Shown here: positions 24,770-33,581 of the stretch, piece after piece | How positions within the stretch are numbered: the stretch's first letter is position 1 | Layout of the letters: every line of letters starts with the position of its first letter | Origin: Oceanobacillus sp. Castelsardo | GTDB lineage: Bacteria > Bacillota > Bacilli > Bacillales > Amphibacillaceae | Direction: 5' to 3' | Length of the DNA: 64,000 nucleotides | Assembly (NCBI RefSeq): GCF_001659985.1 | Contig: NZ_LYCS01000005.1 | Coordinates: 1,912-65,911 of the forward strand | Notes under the pieces: model-generated | Told to the model about the DNA's origin: nothing | Seen by the model: the letters and a program-made list of their open reading frames with translations, nothing else | Databases searched by the model: none | Translations under genes and position numbers: made by a program

Positions 24770-25143
24770 GATGAGTTACCGAATGAAGACTTTTCCTCTA
24801 CGTTCAGGAACTCATACACCTGATGAGTTACCATATGAAGACTTTTCCTCTACGTTCGGGAACTCATACACCTGATGAGTTACCATATGAAGACTTTTCC
24901 TCTACGTTCGGGCACTCATACAACTGATGAGTTACCGAATCAAGACTTTTTCTCCATGTTCGGGCACTCATACACCTGATGAGTTACCGAATCAAGACTT
25001 TTCCTCTACGTTCGGGAACTCATACACCTGATGAGTTACCATATGAAGACTTTTCCTCTGCGTTCGGGCACTCATACACCTGATGAGTTACCGAATCAAG
25101 ACTTTTCCTCCATGTTCGGGCACTCATACACCTGATGAGTTCG
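24770..25143. repeat. 52-bp tandem repeat array, seven copies plus a partial
   Basis: Units begin at 24770, 24822, 24874, 24926, 24978, 25030 and 25082, with a 10-bp stub at 25134; the period is exactly 52. Each junction can fold: TTCGG-AACTCAT pairs with ATGAGTT-CCGAA around an ACACCTG loop, with single mismatches. Units differ at a few positions (CCATATGAAG versus CCGAATCAAG, CTCTACG versus CTCCATG). There are no unique spacers and no coding frame of note. It lies between the NagZ terminator and the YitT gene. Confidence 0.92.
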
Positions 25144-25158
25144 GGGCTAGAAAAAATT

Positions 25159-25182
25159 GGGACGCGGGACCTGTCCCCATGG
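25159..25182. repeat. REP-like palindrome
   Basis: GGGACGCGGGACCTG, TCCCCATGG, closing the tandem array on its right side. Confidence 0.78.
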
Positions 25183-25268
25183 TAAGCATGATTCCGCTTC
25201 CTTTCGAATACAATAAAATAGGTTGTCCTTCATCCATTGGATAAAAACAGCCCTGAGGAGGATTTTTA

Positions 25269-25883
25269 TTGAATTCATTCATGTTAAAATTTGGCTTAGT
25301 TGTAGCAGGTGGAGCTATTCAAGGGCTGGGAATGGGGGTATTTTTGTTCCCCCATTCTATTCCTTCAGGTGGTGCTGGTGGGATAACGGTTCTTTTGGAT
25401 TATTTGTTTCATATCGGAATGGGACTAGCACTTTGGATTGTTAATGCTTCTTTATTATTTCTAGGTGTCAAATATTTGGGAAAAAGGTTTGCTTTATGGA
25501 CGCTTCTTTCCATTACAGTGACATCATTATCCGTCGATTTTTTTGAACAATGGATTATCGTGAAAAATAGAAATTTGCTTCTGGATCTTCTATTTGGTTC
25601 TGTTTTTCTCGGTACAGGTATCGGAATATTAATGCGTCAAGGTGTTTCAAATGGTGGTGTAGGGGTCATCGCAATAATTATCTCCGTCAGAAAAAAAGTA
25701 TTACCTGGTCGACCACTTTTTATCCTTAATCTCTTTATTTTTCTATTTGTTGCTATGATAATCGATTGGAAATTAATCTTCCTTGCTCTTATTAGTCAAT
25801 GGATTTCAACCAAAATGGTAGATATGATTTGTGAAATCTCCTTTCAACAAGTCTATACTTTAGGTTGGCGAAAGAAACCGTAA
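25269..25883 (+). CDS. YitT-family membrane protein
   Basis: 204 residues, TTG start with GAGGAGG upstream. About five to six helices with the YitT/DUF161 pattern: GLGMGVFLFPHSIPSGGAGGITVLLDYL and the second half-repeat GTGIGILMRQGVSNGGVGVIA. It lacks the C-terminal DUF2179 domain that many longer YitT proteins carry. Function unknown (possible small-molecule transporter). It is convergent with the MFS gene, with only 2 bp between the stops. Confidence 0.82.
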   Translation: MNSFMLKFGLVVAGGAIQGLGMGVFLFPHSIPSGGAGGITVLLDYLFHIGMGLALWIVNASLLFLGVKYLGKRFALWTLLSITVTSLSVDFFEQWIIVKNRNLLLDLLFGSVFLGTGIGILMRQGVSNGGVGVIAIIISVRKKVLPGRPLFILNLFIFLFVAMIIDWKLIFLALISQWISTKMVDMICEISFQQVYTLGWRKKP

Positions 25884-25885
25884 AC

Positions 25886-27124
25886 TTAGGTGTATTTATA
25901 CCTAAAATTACTTTTTTTCTTTTCTTTCCCGTCTTTTCCTTTAACATGAACTAAAAATAACACTAACAAGCCTACAATTAAGGTAAAGGCAGCAATGGAA
26001 AGAAACATTCCCGTTCGTGACCAATCCATTAACCGGGTAAAAATAGGGGGACCTAGTGCAACCCCTATAAAACGAACGGAACCATATAAAGAGGAAACAA
26101 AACCTCTCCGCTCTTTTCCAACTGCACCTGTAATTAAACTGTTAACACATGGTAGGACCAGTCCTGCACCAATACTGCTTATGGCTAGAACGATAAGAAA
26201 AGGAATAAGTTTTTCAAATAATACGAGCGAACTATAAGATAACGTCATTAGTAATAAGCCTAAAACCGAAAGCCGCTTCATTTTTTCTAAATTTTTTCCA
26301 ATTTTACTTCCAGTAATATAGGACGTACAAACCATTACTAGCAGCGGTATTGCTAGAATAAGTCCTTTTGGAACCCCATCAATGTTGTATTTCGTTTCAA
26401 GAACATCCGATAAATAAAATAGGATTCCGAAAAGGGTGAATAGACAAGTCCCCCCAGCTAAATAAATCGTAAATAGCCATCTGCCTTCATGTTTAAAGAC
26501 ACTTAAAAGCCCTTTTACATATTTTTTAAAAGGGGGAGGTGCTTGGAAATTTCGTTTTTCCTTAATAAAAATCCAAACGAAAAGGATTGAAATAAGACTA
26601 ATCACTGGGAAAGCGAAAAATACCGAATGCCAAACAATAAGGGCCAGTAAAGAACCGAGTATTGGGGATAATACTTTTCCTAAACCATTCGATGCCTCAA
26701 ATATACCAAGTATTCTGCTACGCTCTCCCCCTCTGAACAAATCGCCAATCAATGCCATAGCAATAGGTGCAGTTCCGGCCGCACCAATTCCTTGCAATAT
26801 TCTTCCTAAAATGATCCAAATATAGGAATTGGAAAAAACGGCAGCACCTAATCCAGCTAGTAAAGCCCCTCCACCAAATAGAAGCAAAGAAGGAATGATT
26901 ATCATTTTCCGTGAAAAACGGTCAGATAAATACCCTACAATTGGGATAAAAATAGCAGCTGCGATGGAGAAAACCGTTATCGTCAAGCTAACTTGTAATT
27001 GCGTAAGGTCTAATGAAGATTTCATTTCCGGAAGTATCGGAATGAGCATCGAGTTTCCTAATGTCATCATAAGTGGAACGGATCCGATGGCAGCGATGAC
27101 CATCCCTTTATTTTTCTTTTTCAA
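25886..27124 (-). CDS. MFS drug/efflux-type transporter
   Basis: 412 residues with 12 helices. The N-terminal half contains the DHA-type motifs [10 protein letters not shown] (motif A) and [16 protein letters not shown] (motif B-like), followed by [13 protein letters not shown] (motif C-like). It is a probable proton-driven multidrug exporter. TTG start with AGGAGTG about 7 bases upstream. It follows the DUF3231 gene by 13 bp, so the pair is likely one transcript. Substrate unknown. Confidence 0.82.
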   Translation of the reverse strand: MKKKNKGMVIAAIGSVPLMMTLGNSMLIPILPEMKSSLDLTQLQVSLTITVFSIAAAIFIPIVGYLSDRFSRKMIIIPSLLLFGGGALLAGLGAAVFSNSYIWIILGRILQGIGAAGTAPIAMALIGDLFRGGERSRILGIFEASNGLGKVLSPILGSLLALIVWHSVFFAFPVISLISILFVWIFIKEKRNFQAPPPFKKYVKGLLSVFKHEGRWLFTIYLAGGTCLFTLFGILFYLSDVLETKYNIDGVPKGLILAIPLLVMVCTSYITGSKIGKNLEKMKRLSVLGLLLMTLSYSSLVLFEKLIPFLIVLAISSIGAGLVLPCVNSLITGAVGKERRGFVSSLYGSVRFIGVALGPPIFTRLMDWSRTGMFLSIAAFTLIVGLLVLFLVHVKGKDGKEKKKSNFRYKYT

Positions 27125-27137
27125 AGCTTGTACACTC

Positions 27138-27635
27138 CTACTTTACGTTAATGGGTGGAGAAACGATCCAACCTTTTTGTTTCGCTAGATCAAGAAGTTT
27201 TTGTTCGTATTCTTCCTTTTGCGTATGAAATTCCCCAAATAAAGAACGAATATCCTCCCTTATTGCTACTCCCGTGACAAAGCTACATAATACTCGATCT
27301 GTCATTAACTCTTTTTGAACGAGAACGGCGATTTCTGGATCATGAAACCTTGCACCTGCAGGGATATCTTCTACTTCCACATTCGGTCTATCAGGTGGTG
27401 CTGGAGGCAACCGGATTCCCGATTCTTTTAGAATGGCTTCCACTTGCTGTTCTTCTTGTGTAAGGCAACTTTCTACTAAATCCTCCAAATACGTTTTTAA
27501 ATCAGGCTCACCAGTATGATTAATAAGTACCTGCATCGTGACTAATATGTTTTTTGTATTATATAGATAAGACCATAAATGGTAAATCTCCCCAGAATGA
27601 AATGGTTCGTCTGGTTTTTTGTTTATAAGTGCCAT
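27138..27635 (-). CDS. DUF3231 family protein
   Basis: 165 residues, ATG with AAAGGAGG upstream. It has the DUF3231 pattern: a ferritin-like helical layout with the segment [22 protein letters not shown] between helices two and three. These Bacillus proteins resemble spore-coat CotF-type helical bundles and are often found near transporters or stress genes. Function unknown. It is cotranscribed with the downstream MFS gene. Its leader contains copy 2 of the structured dispersed element. Confidence 0.72.
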   Translation of the reverse strand: MALINKKPDEPFHSGEIYHLWSYLYNTKNILVTMQVLINHTGEPDLKTYLEDLVESCLTQEEQQVEAILKESGIRLPPAPPDRPNVEVEDIPAGARFHDPEIAVLVQKELMTDRVLCSFVTGVAIREDIRSLFGEFHTQKEEYEQKLLDLAKQKGWIVSPPINVK

Positions 27636-27741
27636 CTTATTCCTCCTTTACATATGCGTATATAGTTTCCCTTAAAAGTAAGATATTATCCTTTAGGACA
27701 GGAACCTACTTTCAATTTATACATAGGCTAACATTAGAAAA

Positions 27742-27821
27742 CTTGGCATCCGCCAAGCCTTTGGGTGGATGCCTTAGTTGCACTTATGCAGACGGGAAAG
27801 ATTTTATACTTTCCTACCTGC
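27742..27821. repeat. Structured dispersed element, copy 2 of 2
   Basis: Core GATGCCTTAGTTGCACTTATGC shared with 3088-3161. Flanking stems GGCATCC/GGATGCC and GCAG-GGAAAG/CTTTCC-CTGC keep the pairing of copy 1 with different bases. It lies between the divergent DUF3231 and ssuA-like genes. Confidence 0.55.
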
Positions 27822-27862
27822 TCAGAATAGAAACTAAAGAATGTTAAGAGGGGATATTACCA

Positions 27863-28813
27863 ATGAAAAAGAAAATAGGCCTATTTTTGGTTATTGTTTT
27901 TTCCTCCATTATATTCGTGGCATGTGCCGAAAAAGGGGAAGAAAATAACAGTTCTGAAGACGAGAAAGTTGTACGTATCGGGTATCAGAAAAATGGCCCA
28001 TTGCTTATTTTAAAATCGTTAGGAACGTTAGAGGAACGATTAGAAGCCATGGGGTACTCTGTGGAATGGAATGAATTTCAGGCAGGGCCATTATTAGTTG
28101 AGGCTCTTAATGCGGAGAGCATTGATTTTGGCAGAACAGGTAATACACCACCAATCTTCGCACAAGCAGCCAATGCCCCTTTTGTATACGTTGCGGTCGG
28201 ATTTTCAAAATATGAAGGCAGCGGAATCTTAGTACCAAAGGGGTCGGATATAAAGGAACTAGTTGATTTACATGGAAAAACTGTAGGATTTGCAAAAGGA
28301 TCAAGCTCCCATTACTTAATTGTTAAGGCTTTAGAGAAGGTTGGGCTTCAGTATAGCGATATTACCCCAGCATTTTTAAATCCAGGGGATGCAAGGGTAG
28401 CATTTGAACAGGGCACCATTGATGCGATGGTCGTTTGGGATCCATACACAGCATCCACGGAGCTTCATTCGGACGGGGAGTTACTCGTTAACGGAGAAGG
28501 ATTAACGACGGATCGAGACTTCTTTGTTGCCTCTAAAAGTTTTGCTGAAAATGAAGAAATTATTAACGTGATTCTGGAGGAAATCGAAAATTCTTCCGAG
28601 TGGGCAAACAACCACCATGAAGAATTGGTGGAAATGTTAGCCCCTATTTTCAATATTGATGAAGAGTCCATCGAAAAATCAGTGGATAGACGTGTTTATG
28701 GAGTGGAAGAAATAACAGAAGACATCATAAAGGAGCAACAAGAAATCGCGGATACCTTTTATCGTTTAAAGATTATTCCTAAAGAAATAAACGTAGAAGA
28801 GGTAATGAAATAA
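27863..28813 (+). CDS. ssuA: ABC transporter substrate-binding lipoprotein, aliphatic sulfonate/nitrate/taurine type
   Basis: 316 residues. The signal peptide ends in FVACAEKG, giving a lipoprotein Cys near residue 21. The mature protein follows the SsuA/NMT1 pattern: VRIGYQKNGPLLILKSLG, FQAGPLLVEALNAESIDFGRTGNTPP and VWDPYTASTE. It captures sulfonates, or possibly another small organic anion, and passes them to the adjacent permease and ATPase. No monooxygenase gene (SsuD) is present in the window, so the substrate is uncertain. It is first in a three-gene operon. Confidence 0.83.
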   Translation: MKKKIGLFLVIVFSSIIFVACAEKGEENNSSEDEKVVRIGYQKNGPLLILKSLGTLEERLEAMGYSVEWNEFQAGPLLVEALNAESIDFGRTGNTPPIFAQAANAPFVYVAVGFSKYEGSGILVPKGSDIKELVDLHGKTVGFAKGSSSHYLIVKALEKVGLQYSDITPAFLNPGDARVAFEQGTIDAMVVWDPYTASTELHSDGELLVNGEGLTTDRDFFVASKSFAENEEIINVILEEIENSSEWANNHHEELVEMLAPIFNIDEESIEKSVDRRVYGVEEITEDIIKEQQEIADTFYRLKIIPKEINVEEVMK

Positions 28814-28826
28814 GGGGGAAATGCAG

Positions 28827-29591
28827 ATGAAAGGAAATAGAAAAGGTCCTTTGGAAAAATTCGTTCCCTGGTTTATTCCATTTTTCATTATTGCAGCATG
28901 GCAATTATTATCATGGTCCGGTGCCATACCAGAAAGGATACTACCCGCCCCATCCCAAATCATTCAGGCAGGTATCGACTTAACGATTACCGGGGAATTA
29001 TCGGAACATATGGGGATTAGTTTATGGAGAGCTTTAGTAGGATTTTTAATCGGGGGAATTGCTGGATTTGTCTTTGGCTTATTGAATGGCGTATTTCGTT
29101 TTGCTGATTTATTCTTTGATACCTCGATTCAAATGTTACGTAATATTCCCCATCTTGCGCTTATTCCGCTTGTGATTATGTGGTTTGGAATCGGCGAGAC
29201 CTCCAAAGTATTTCTTGTAGCATTGGGCGTTTTGTTTCCAGTCTACATTAATACGTATCATGGAATAAAGTCGATTGACAAAAAACTAATTGAAATGGGT
29301 AAAGCGTATGGATTAAATGGAAAGGAGCTCTTTTTCCAAATTATTTTACCAGGGGCTATGTCTTCTATTCTTGTTGGTATCCGATTTTCACTTGGAGTCA
29401 TGTGGCTAACCTTGATCGTTGCGGAGACTATTTCTGCTCAGTCTGGAATTGGTTATATGGCGATGAACGCTAGGGAATTTATGCAAATGGATGTTATTGT
29501 TTTAAGTATTATTATTTATGCGTTATTTGGCAAAATATCGGATATGATTGCCAAGTATTTTGAAGGGAAATTATTAAAATGGAATAACTAA
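28827..29591 (+). CDS. ssuC: ABC transporter permease (SsuC-like)
   Basis: 254 residues with about six membrane helices and the binding-protein-dependent EAA loop (EMGKAYGLNGKELFFQIILPGAMSSILVG). It forms the channel of the SsuABC-type importer. I use the ATG at 28827, 8 bases after AAGGGGG; the ATG at 28821 sits too close. It is 13 bp downstream of the binding protein. Confidence 0.85.
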   Translation: MKGNRKGPLEKFVPWFIPFFIIAAWQLLSWSGAIPERILPAPSQIIQAGIDLTITGELSEHMGISLWRALVGFLIGGIAGFVFGLLNGVFRFADLFFDTSIQMLRNIPHLALIPLVIMWFGIGETSKVFLVALGVLFPVYINTYHGIKSIDKKLIEMGKAYGLNGKELFFQIILPGAMSSILVGIRFSLGVMWLTLIVAETISAQSGIGYMAMNAREFMQMDVIVLSIIIYALFGKISDMIAKYFEGKLLKWNN

Positions 29592-29631
29592 ATTCTGGGC
29601 AGAATTGGCAAGTAAATAGGGGGAATGCAAA

Positions 29632-30432
29632 TTGAATTCACATGATTTACAAGGGGTAGATGTCACCATTCATCAAGTTAAAAAGAAATACGATGACAGG
29701 GAAGTATTGGAGGGACTTGATTTACAGATTAGAGAAGGAGAATTTGTAGCAATCGTAGGAAAAAGCGGCTGTGGAAAAAGTACATTATTACGTCTTGTAG
29801 CGGGATTAGAAGATATAAATGGCGGCTCGATAAATTTAGATGGAACTCCTTTGGAAGGATTGAACAAACAAGCAAGAATGATGTTTCAAGATGGACGGTT
29901 ACTACCTTGGAAACGAGTCATGGATAATGTTTGTTTAGGCTTACCTTCAGATGAAAAAGATAGAGCAATGCAAGCGATCACACAGGTGGGACTGAAGGAA
30001 AGAATACATGATTATCCTTCTAAACTTTCCGGGGGACAGAAACAGCGCGTGGCACTTGCGAGGGCATTGGTACATGATCCTTCCTTATTACTACTGGATG
30101 AGCCTTTAGGAGCGCTTGATGCTTTAACTCGCTTAGAAATGCAACGATTGATTGAATCATTGTGGTTAGAAAGAAAATTCACCTCTATTCTTGTAACTCA
30201 CGATGTAGAAGAAGCAGTGGCCATTTCGGATCGTGTTATTTTAATAGAAAATGGAAAGATAGCTTTAAATCAACCCATTCATCTGCCCAGACCAAGACAA
30301 CGTACAAATCCTGCCTTTTCTATGTACGTGGAGGAAATTTTAGCACGAATTATGAATCGAAAAAGTAAGAAAAACTATAGTATGCTTGTGAACACGGAAA
30401 CGGAATCACTTTTTAACCCCATAAATAATTAA
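29632..30432 (+). CDS. ssuB: ABC transporter ATP-binding protein (SsuB-like)
   Basis: 266 residues. Walker A GKSGCGKST, Q-loop MMFQDGRLLPW, signature LSGGQKQRVALARAL, Walker B LLLLDEPLGALD and the His switch VTHDVEEA are complete. TTG start with AGGGGGAA upstream. The C-terminal tail (about residues 235-266) is not conserved and its last 27 bases overlap the convergent YqhV gene. Confidence 0.88.
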   Translation: MNSHDLQGVDVTIHQVKKKYDDREVLEGLDLQIREGEFVAIVGKSGCGKSTLLRLVAGLEDINGGSINLDGTPLEGLNKQARMMFQDGRLLPWKRVMDNVCLGLPSDEKDRAMQAITQVGLKERIHDYPSKLSGGQKQRVALARALVHDPSLLLLDEPLGALDALTRLEMQRLIESLWLERKFTSILVTHDVEEAVAISDRVILIENGKIALNQPIHLPRPRQRTNPAFSMYVEEILARIMNRKSKKNYSMLVNTETESLFNPINN

Positions 30433-30678
30433 GGCAACTCCGAGGAAGATCCAGAAAAATTTACCAAAGGAAATTTTATCAGAGATACCAACAATTCCAA
30501 TTGTTGTTGTAATGATAAGAATTAAGGGTCCAATAAAAGCAAGGGAACTATTAATCACTAGAGCCTTTTCCACATCATTCAATCGAATCATCAAATATGC
30601 AGCAAAGACCTCAATGGATCCTGATAAGATACGAAATAATGCCATGGCAATAACAGCCTTTTCCAATAAGGTAAACAT
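30406..30678 (-). CDS. yqhV: YqhV/DUF2619 small membrane protein
   Basis: 90 residues with three hydrophobic helices, matching B. subtilis YqhV (DUF2619): an N-terminal LLEKAVIAMALFRILSGSIEV and the conserved LMIRLNDVEKALVINS. Start at ATG 30678 preceded by GGGAGGAAG; the frame is open upstream but without support. Function unknown; in Bacillus yqhV lies near sporulation genes, which is not the case here. It overlaps the convergent ATPase gene by 27 bp. Confidence 0.78.
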   Translation of the reverse strand: MFTLLEKAVIAMALFRILSGSIEVFAAYLMIRLNDVEKALVINSSLAFIGPLILIITTTIGIVGISDKISFGKFFWIFLGVALIIYGVKK

Positions 30679-30739
30679 ATTCTTCCTCCCGAAATCTGTA
30701 CTCCAGACATTATATGCATAACCTGTCCATCTTAGAACG

Positions 30740-30777
30740 GAGACGGAGGGGAGCCAGAGGGACGGGTACCTTGTCCC
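30740..30777. repeat. REP-like elements, nested
   Basis: A truncated GAGACGGAGGG copy is joined to a full GAGCCAGAGGGACGGG ... TTGTCCC copy, as if one inserted into the other. Confidence 0.7.
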
Positions 30778-30796
30778 AAGGATTCTATACACCAAT

Positions 30797-30830
30797 AGAG
30801 CATTGTTTTACATTACGTAAACAATGCTCT
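30797..30830 (-). terminator. Terminator of the large lipoprotein gene
   Basis: AGAGCATTGTTT / AAACAATGCTCT around a TACATTACGT-type loop. Same family as 16990 and 20357, with a REP element attached on the gene side. Confidence 0.7.
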
Positions 30831-30836
30831 TTTATT

Positions 30837-30864
30837 GGGACGAGGGACCTGTCCCCATGGCTCA
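30837..30864. repeat. REP-like palindrome containing a stop codon
   Basis: GGGACGAGGGACCTG, TCCCCATGGCTCA. On the minus strand the lipoprotein gene stops at the TGA of TGAGCC. Confidence 0.85.
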
Positions 30865-32802
30865 AACTGCTACCGCATTCCCGTGCTCTACTACTTCTAT
30901 ATCTCTAATATAAAACCAATCATCTACTTCCTCTAATTCATAGATTACAGTCTGTTCCACAATTTCTTCATAGTAATCCGTGTAATCTATTACAGAGTGC
31001 TCTTCTTCTACGATAACCTCGTAACGGTTCCCATCTAAACTTTTAATATCCGTTATCTCATGCGTTAATAGGACTTTTCCCATTTGATTCTCATACATTT
31101 TCATTATAGAATCAGCTAATTCATGATAAAGATCACTGTTAGGGTCGATGTAAAAATCAAGGTCATAAAGGTCCCCTGTATCCGTTGCATAAGTCATAAT
31201 AAATAAAAAATCTTGTATAAGTGTTTCGATGGCAATGTTATTTTCTTCCCGTTGAACGTCATTCACATAGCTATCCGCTTCTTCTTTCGTAGCTTTCGTT
31301 AACGTATATTCGCTATAACTATCACTAAAAGTTAACGTCTCATCATCTAGTTTCGTGATGGTGACAAATCCATTTTCCGATGAAGCTGCTATCGTATTTG
31401 ATTCGGCATAATCCACCATCCATATTTCCTTCGTCCCGGCTAAGTAATCTGCAACGGTTCCATCTGCACTTATTTCAAAGAAGATGGCTCCATAATCATC
31501 TTCAAACTTCCACAACCCACTAATATCGTCAAACGTTAGTTGATTGGAAAATACTTGTAGATTTTGATACATGACTGACGAAAAATCGCGAATATCTTCT
31601 ATTACTTGCTCCTCTTCTAAATCCTGCATAAAGACTAATTCATTATCTTTTGTCGCATAAACAAGATTACCATGAAAAAACGCATACATTTCAATGTCAC
31701 TTGCTACCTTCGTCTCGTCTATAAATAATTCATCCTCTTCCGTTAAATAAACAACCCGACCATCTGTGTGGACATTAAATTGATATACCTTCTCAGCAAT
31801 CTGTTCCTTATCATCCGCGCTATTTACCTTATATATATTGTACTCTTCATCCGTATAATAAACGGTCCCTTCCACTAAATAGAAATACTGAACATCACTC
31901 GCTAATTTGGTAGCTTTTTCATCATATTCGCCTTTCTGATAAAGATTATTATCCTCATTCAAATAATAAAAGCTATTTTTATCATAGTCTGCTAAATATA
32001 CATTAGACGCAACCTTTTCTGTTGTCACATCACTGGATAACGTGCTGGAGTATAAATCCATTGCATCATCTTTTTCATAACTTAAGTAAATTAAACGGTC
32101 GTCTACGTTTTTAATGTAATAAGGATCAATCTCGTTACTTGATATTTTCACACTACCCTCATCTGCCTTTTTATAAAAAAGCATATAATCATCATTGACA
32201 TAGACAAGATCCCCATCACGATTCAATATTTTAAAATGAACAACATTATTAGCAATGTCACTTTGTTTCCTGCTCTCTATGTTATAGACCGAATAGTCCC
32301 CATCAAAATCTGTGTAATATAAATTTCCATCCACCAAATCATATTGGGCAACCTCAGAGCCTATCTTTTCTTCTTTTCCATCGTTTTTAATCACATACAA
32401 ATTCATATCCATATCCTGGTAAACGATAAAATCTTCTTTATTATATCCATCAAAAAACTGTACATCTTCCGCAAGCTTAACTTTATCCTTACCCATTTGG
32501 AACTCATATAACTTATTTTCCTCATCTACAAAGAGAACCTTGTCTTTATCATTCAAATAAACAAAACCATAATTTTTCACACCACTAGCGATTTTCTCCA
32601 ATTCACCATCTTTTGTTTTGATAGATAATTCCCCAATACTTTCCCCATTCTCATTCACATTACTTTCCGTATAGAATAAAAATTTATGATGGATCGTATC
32701 CGGCCTCTTACTTCTTTCTTCATCTAATGACTCCGACTGCGTACACCCCGCCACAAGCACCACTATTAAAATAAATAAAAAAATACTTAACGATTTACGC
32801 AT
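30862..32802 (-). CDS. Large lipoprotein with beta-propeller-like repeats (DUF5050-like)
   Basis: About 646 residues from ATG 32802 (AGGAGG with 8-base spacing). The signal peptide ends in the lipobox LVAGC. Residues about 40-400 are a run of short repeats such as YYLNEDNNLYQ, YYTDEEYNIYK and VYLTEEDELFI, spaced about 40 residues apart, which suggests a beta-propeller of the DUF5050 kind. A lipocalin-like segment (ISGLWKFEDDYGAIFFEISADG) and a C-terminal NTF2/TcaA-like domain (LTHEITDIKSLDGNRYEVIVEEE) follow. It should sit on the outer membrane face. Function unknown. Very acidic. The stop lies within a REP palindrome. Confidence 0.72.
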   Translation of the reverse strand: MRKSLSIFLFILIVVLVAGCTQSESLDEERSKRPDTIHHKFLFYTESNVNENGESIGELSIKTKDGELEKIASGVKNYGFVYLNDKDKVLFVDEENKLYEFQMGKDKVKLAEDVQFFDGYNKEDFIVYQDMDMNLYVIKNDGKEEKIGSEVAQYDLVDGNLYYTDFDGDYSVYNIESRKQSDIANNVVHFKILNRDGDLVYVNDDYMLFYKKADEGSVKISSNEIDPYYIKNVDDRLIYLSYEKDDAMDLYSSTLSSDVTTEKVASNVYLADYDKNSFYYLNEDNNLYQKGEYDEKATKLASDVQYFYLVEGTVYYTDEEYNIYKVNSADDKEQIAEKVYQFNVHTDGRVVYLTEEDELFIDETKVASDIEMYAFFHGNLVYATKDNELVFMQDLEEEQVIEDIRDFSSVMYQNLQVFSNQLTFDDISGLWKFEDDYGAIFFEISADGTVADYLAGTKEIWMVDYAESNTIAASSENGFVTITKLDDETLTFSDSYSEYTLTKATKEEADSYVNDVQREENNIAIETLIQDFLFIMTYATDTGDLYDLDFYIDPNSDLYHELADSIMKMYENQMGKVLLTHEITDIKSLDGNRYEVIVEEEHSVIDYTDYYEEIVEQTVIYELEEVDDWFYIRDIEVVEHGNAVAV

Positions 32803-32918
32803 ATGCAATCCTCCTGATGTCATAGTTAAATCAATCGTTAAGATCTCTAATCTATTTATCTAAAACGTGAAAATCCCCCCTGTATGTCATTGTATGAGCA
32901 AGATTGGGATTTATGCCG

Positions 32919-33001
32919 GAGTCACATCAGTCCCTCGTCTCATTTGGCTGCTGGTCAATAATAAAAGGACAGCGCTTTACATTTTGTAAAACGCTGCCCT
33001 G
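32919..33001. repeat. Decayed REP joined to a terminator-type hairpin
   Basis: GGAGTCACATCAGTCCCTCGTC, then ATTTGGCTGCTGGTCAATAA, then AGCGCTTTAC/GTAAAACGCT arms. The linker and hairpin match 54599-54658 (TTTTGGCTCCTTGTCAACAA), so the composite is a dispersed repeat longer than the hairpin alone. Confidence 0.65.
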
Positions 33002-33033
33002 TCATTTTGATTGGACCGATACAAGCGGGGTCC

Positions 33034-33300
33034 TGATAAATTAAGAGTGAGTGCTGATATACTGAGACGAATGCTGATATTTTAAGAGTGAGTGCTGATA
33101 TACGGAGGCGATTACTGATATATTAAGAGTGAGTGCTGATATATGGAGACGAGTACTGATATATTAAGAGTAAGTGCTGATATACGGAGGCGAGTGCTGA
33201 TATACGGGTACGAATGCTGATATATTAAGAGTAAGTGCTGATATACGGAGGCGATTACTGATATATTAAGAGTGAGTGCTGATATACAAGCACGAATATA
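33034..33300. repeat. 41-bp (20+21) tandem repeat array
   Basis: About six copies of a two-part unit: (G)AGTRAGTGCTGATATACGGA followed by GGCGATTACTGATATATTAA. TGCTGATAT or TACTGATAT recurs every 20-21 bp, about 12 times. No long ORF and no spacers. Confidence 0.88.
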
Positions 33301-33451
33301 AGTCTGTTTCCTATATTACCCATCAAAATTAAATAATGCAGCCATACTACTTTCCATTATGATTCTCCTCCTACTAGAGTTTATTTATTCACTACTTCAC
33401 ATTATTTACTTGCATATATTAACAAACTACTATTTACACTATAACATTCTA

Positions 33452-33477
33452 GAGACGGAGGGACATTTCCGCATCCC
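33452..33477. repeat. REP-like element, GAGACGGAGG variant
   Basis: GAGACGGAGGGACATTTCC, GCATCCC: same variant as 10531-10558, partly decayed. Confidence 0.65.
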
Positions 33478-33515
33478 ATTTTTATTCCCAAATAAGTAAG
33501 TCTGTATAAAAAATA

Positions 33516-33549
33516 GTGAAGTACTTATGCATTTAGCAAAGCACTTCAC
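33516..33549 (-). terminator. Terminator of the rpiB-glpX-tal-tkt operon
   Basis: Minus strand: GTGAAGTGCTTTGC, ATTTA-type loop, GCATAAGTACTTCAC, then TATTTTTTATA. Confidence 0.75.
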
Positions 33550-33581
33550 CACTCAGTTGAACAGAGGTACCTATACTATCC

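Larger units (their letters stand above)
32803..33581. other. Non-coding stretch with repeats and terminators
   Basis: No gene. It contains the lipoprotein leader, a decayed REP plus hairpin (32919-33001), the 41-bp array (33034-33300), another REP (33452-33477) and the transketolase terminator (33516-33549). Confidence 0.7.

Noticed and set aside
24559-24834. Minus-strand ORF across the NagZ end and tandem array
   Set aside because: Composition reflects the repeat and REP; it is antisense to a well-supported gene.
24770-25143. Possible CRISPR array
   Set aside because: The 52-bp units are contiguous with no unique spacers, and no cas genes are nearby.
27863-30432. Assigning the ABC operon firmly to sulfonate use
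   Set aside because: No SsuD monooxygenase or flavin reductase gene is nearby, and nitrate, taurine and thiamine-precursor transporters look alike.
33034-33300. Possible CRISPR or iteron origin
   Set aside because: Units are contiguous, no spacers, no replication initiator gene in the window; kept as a tandem repeat.
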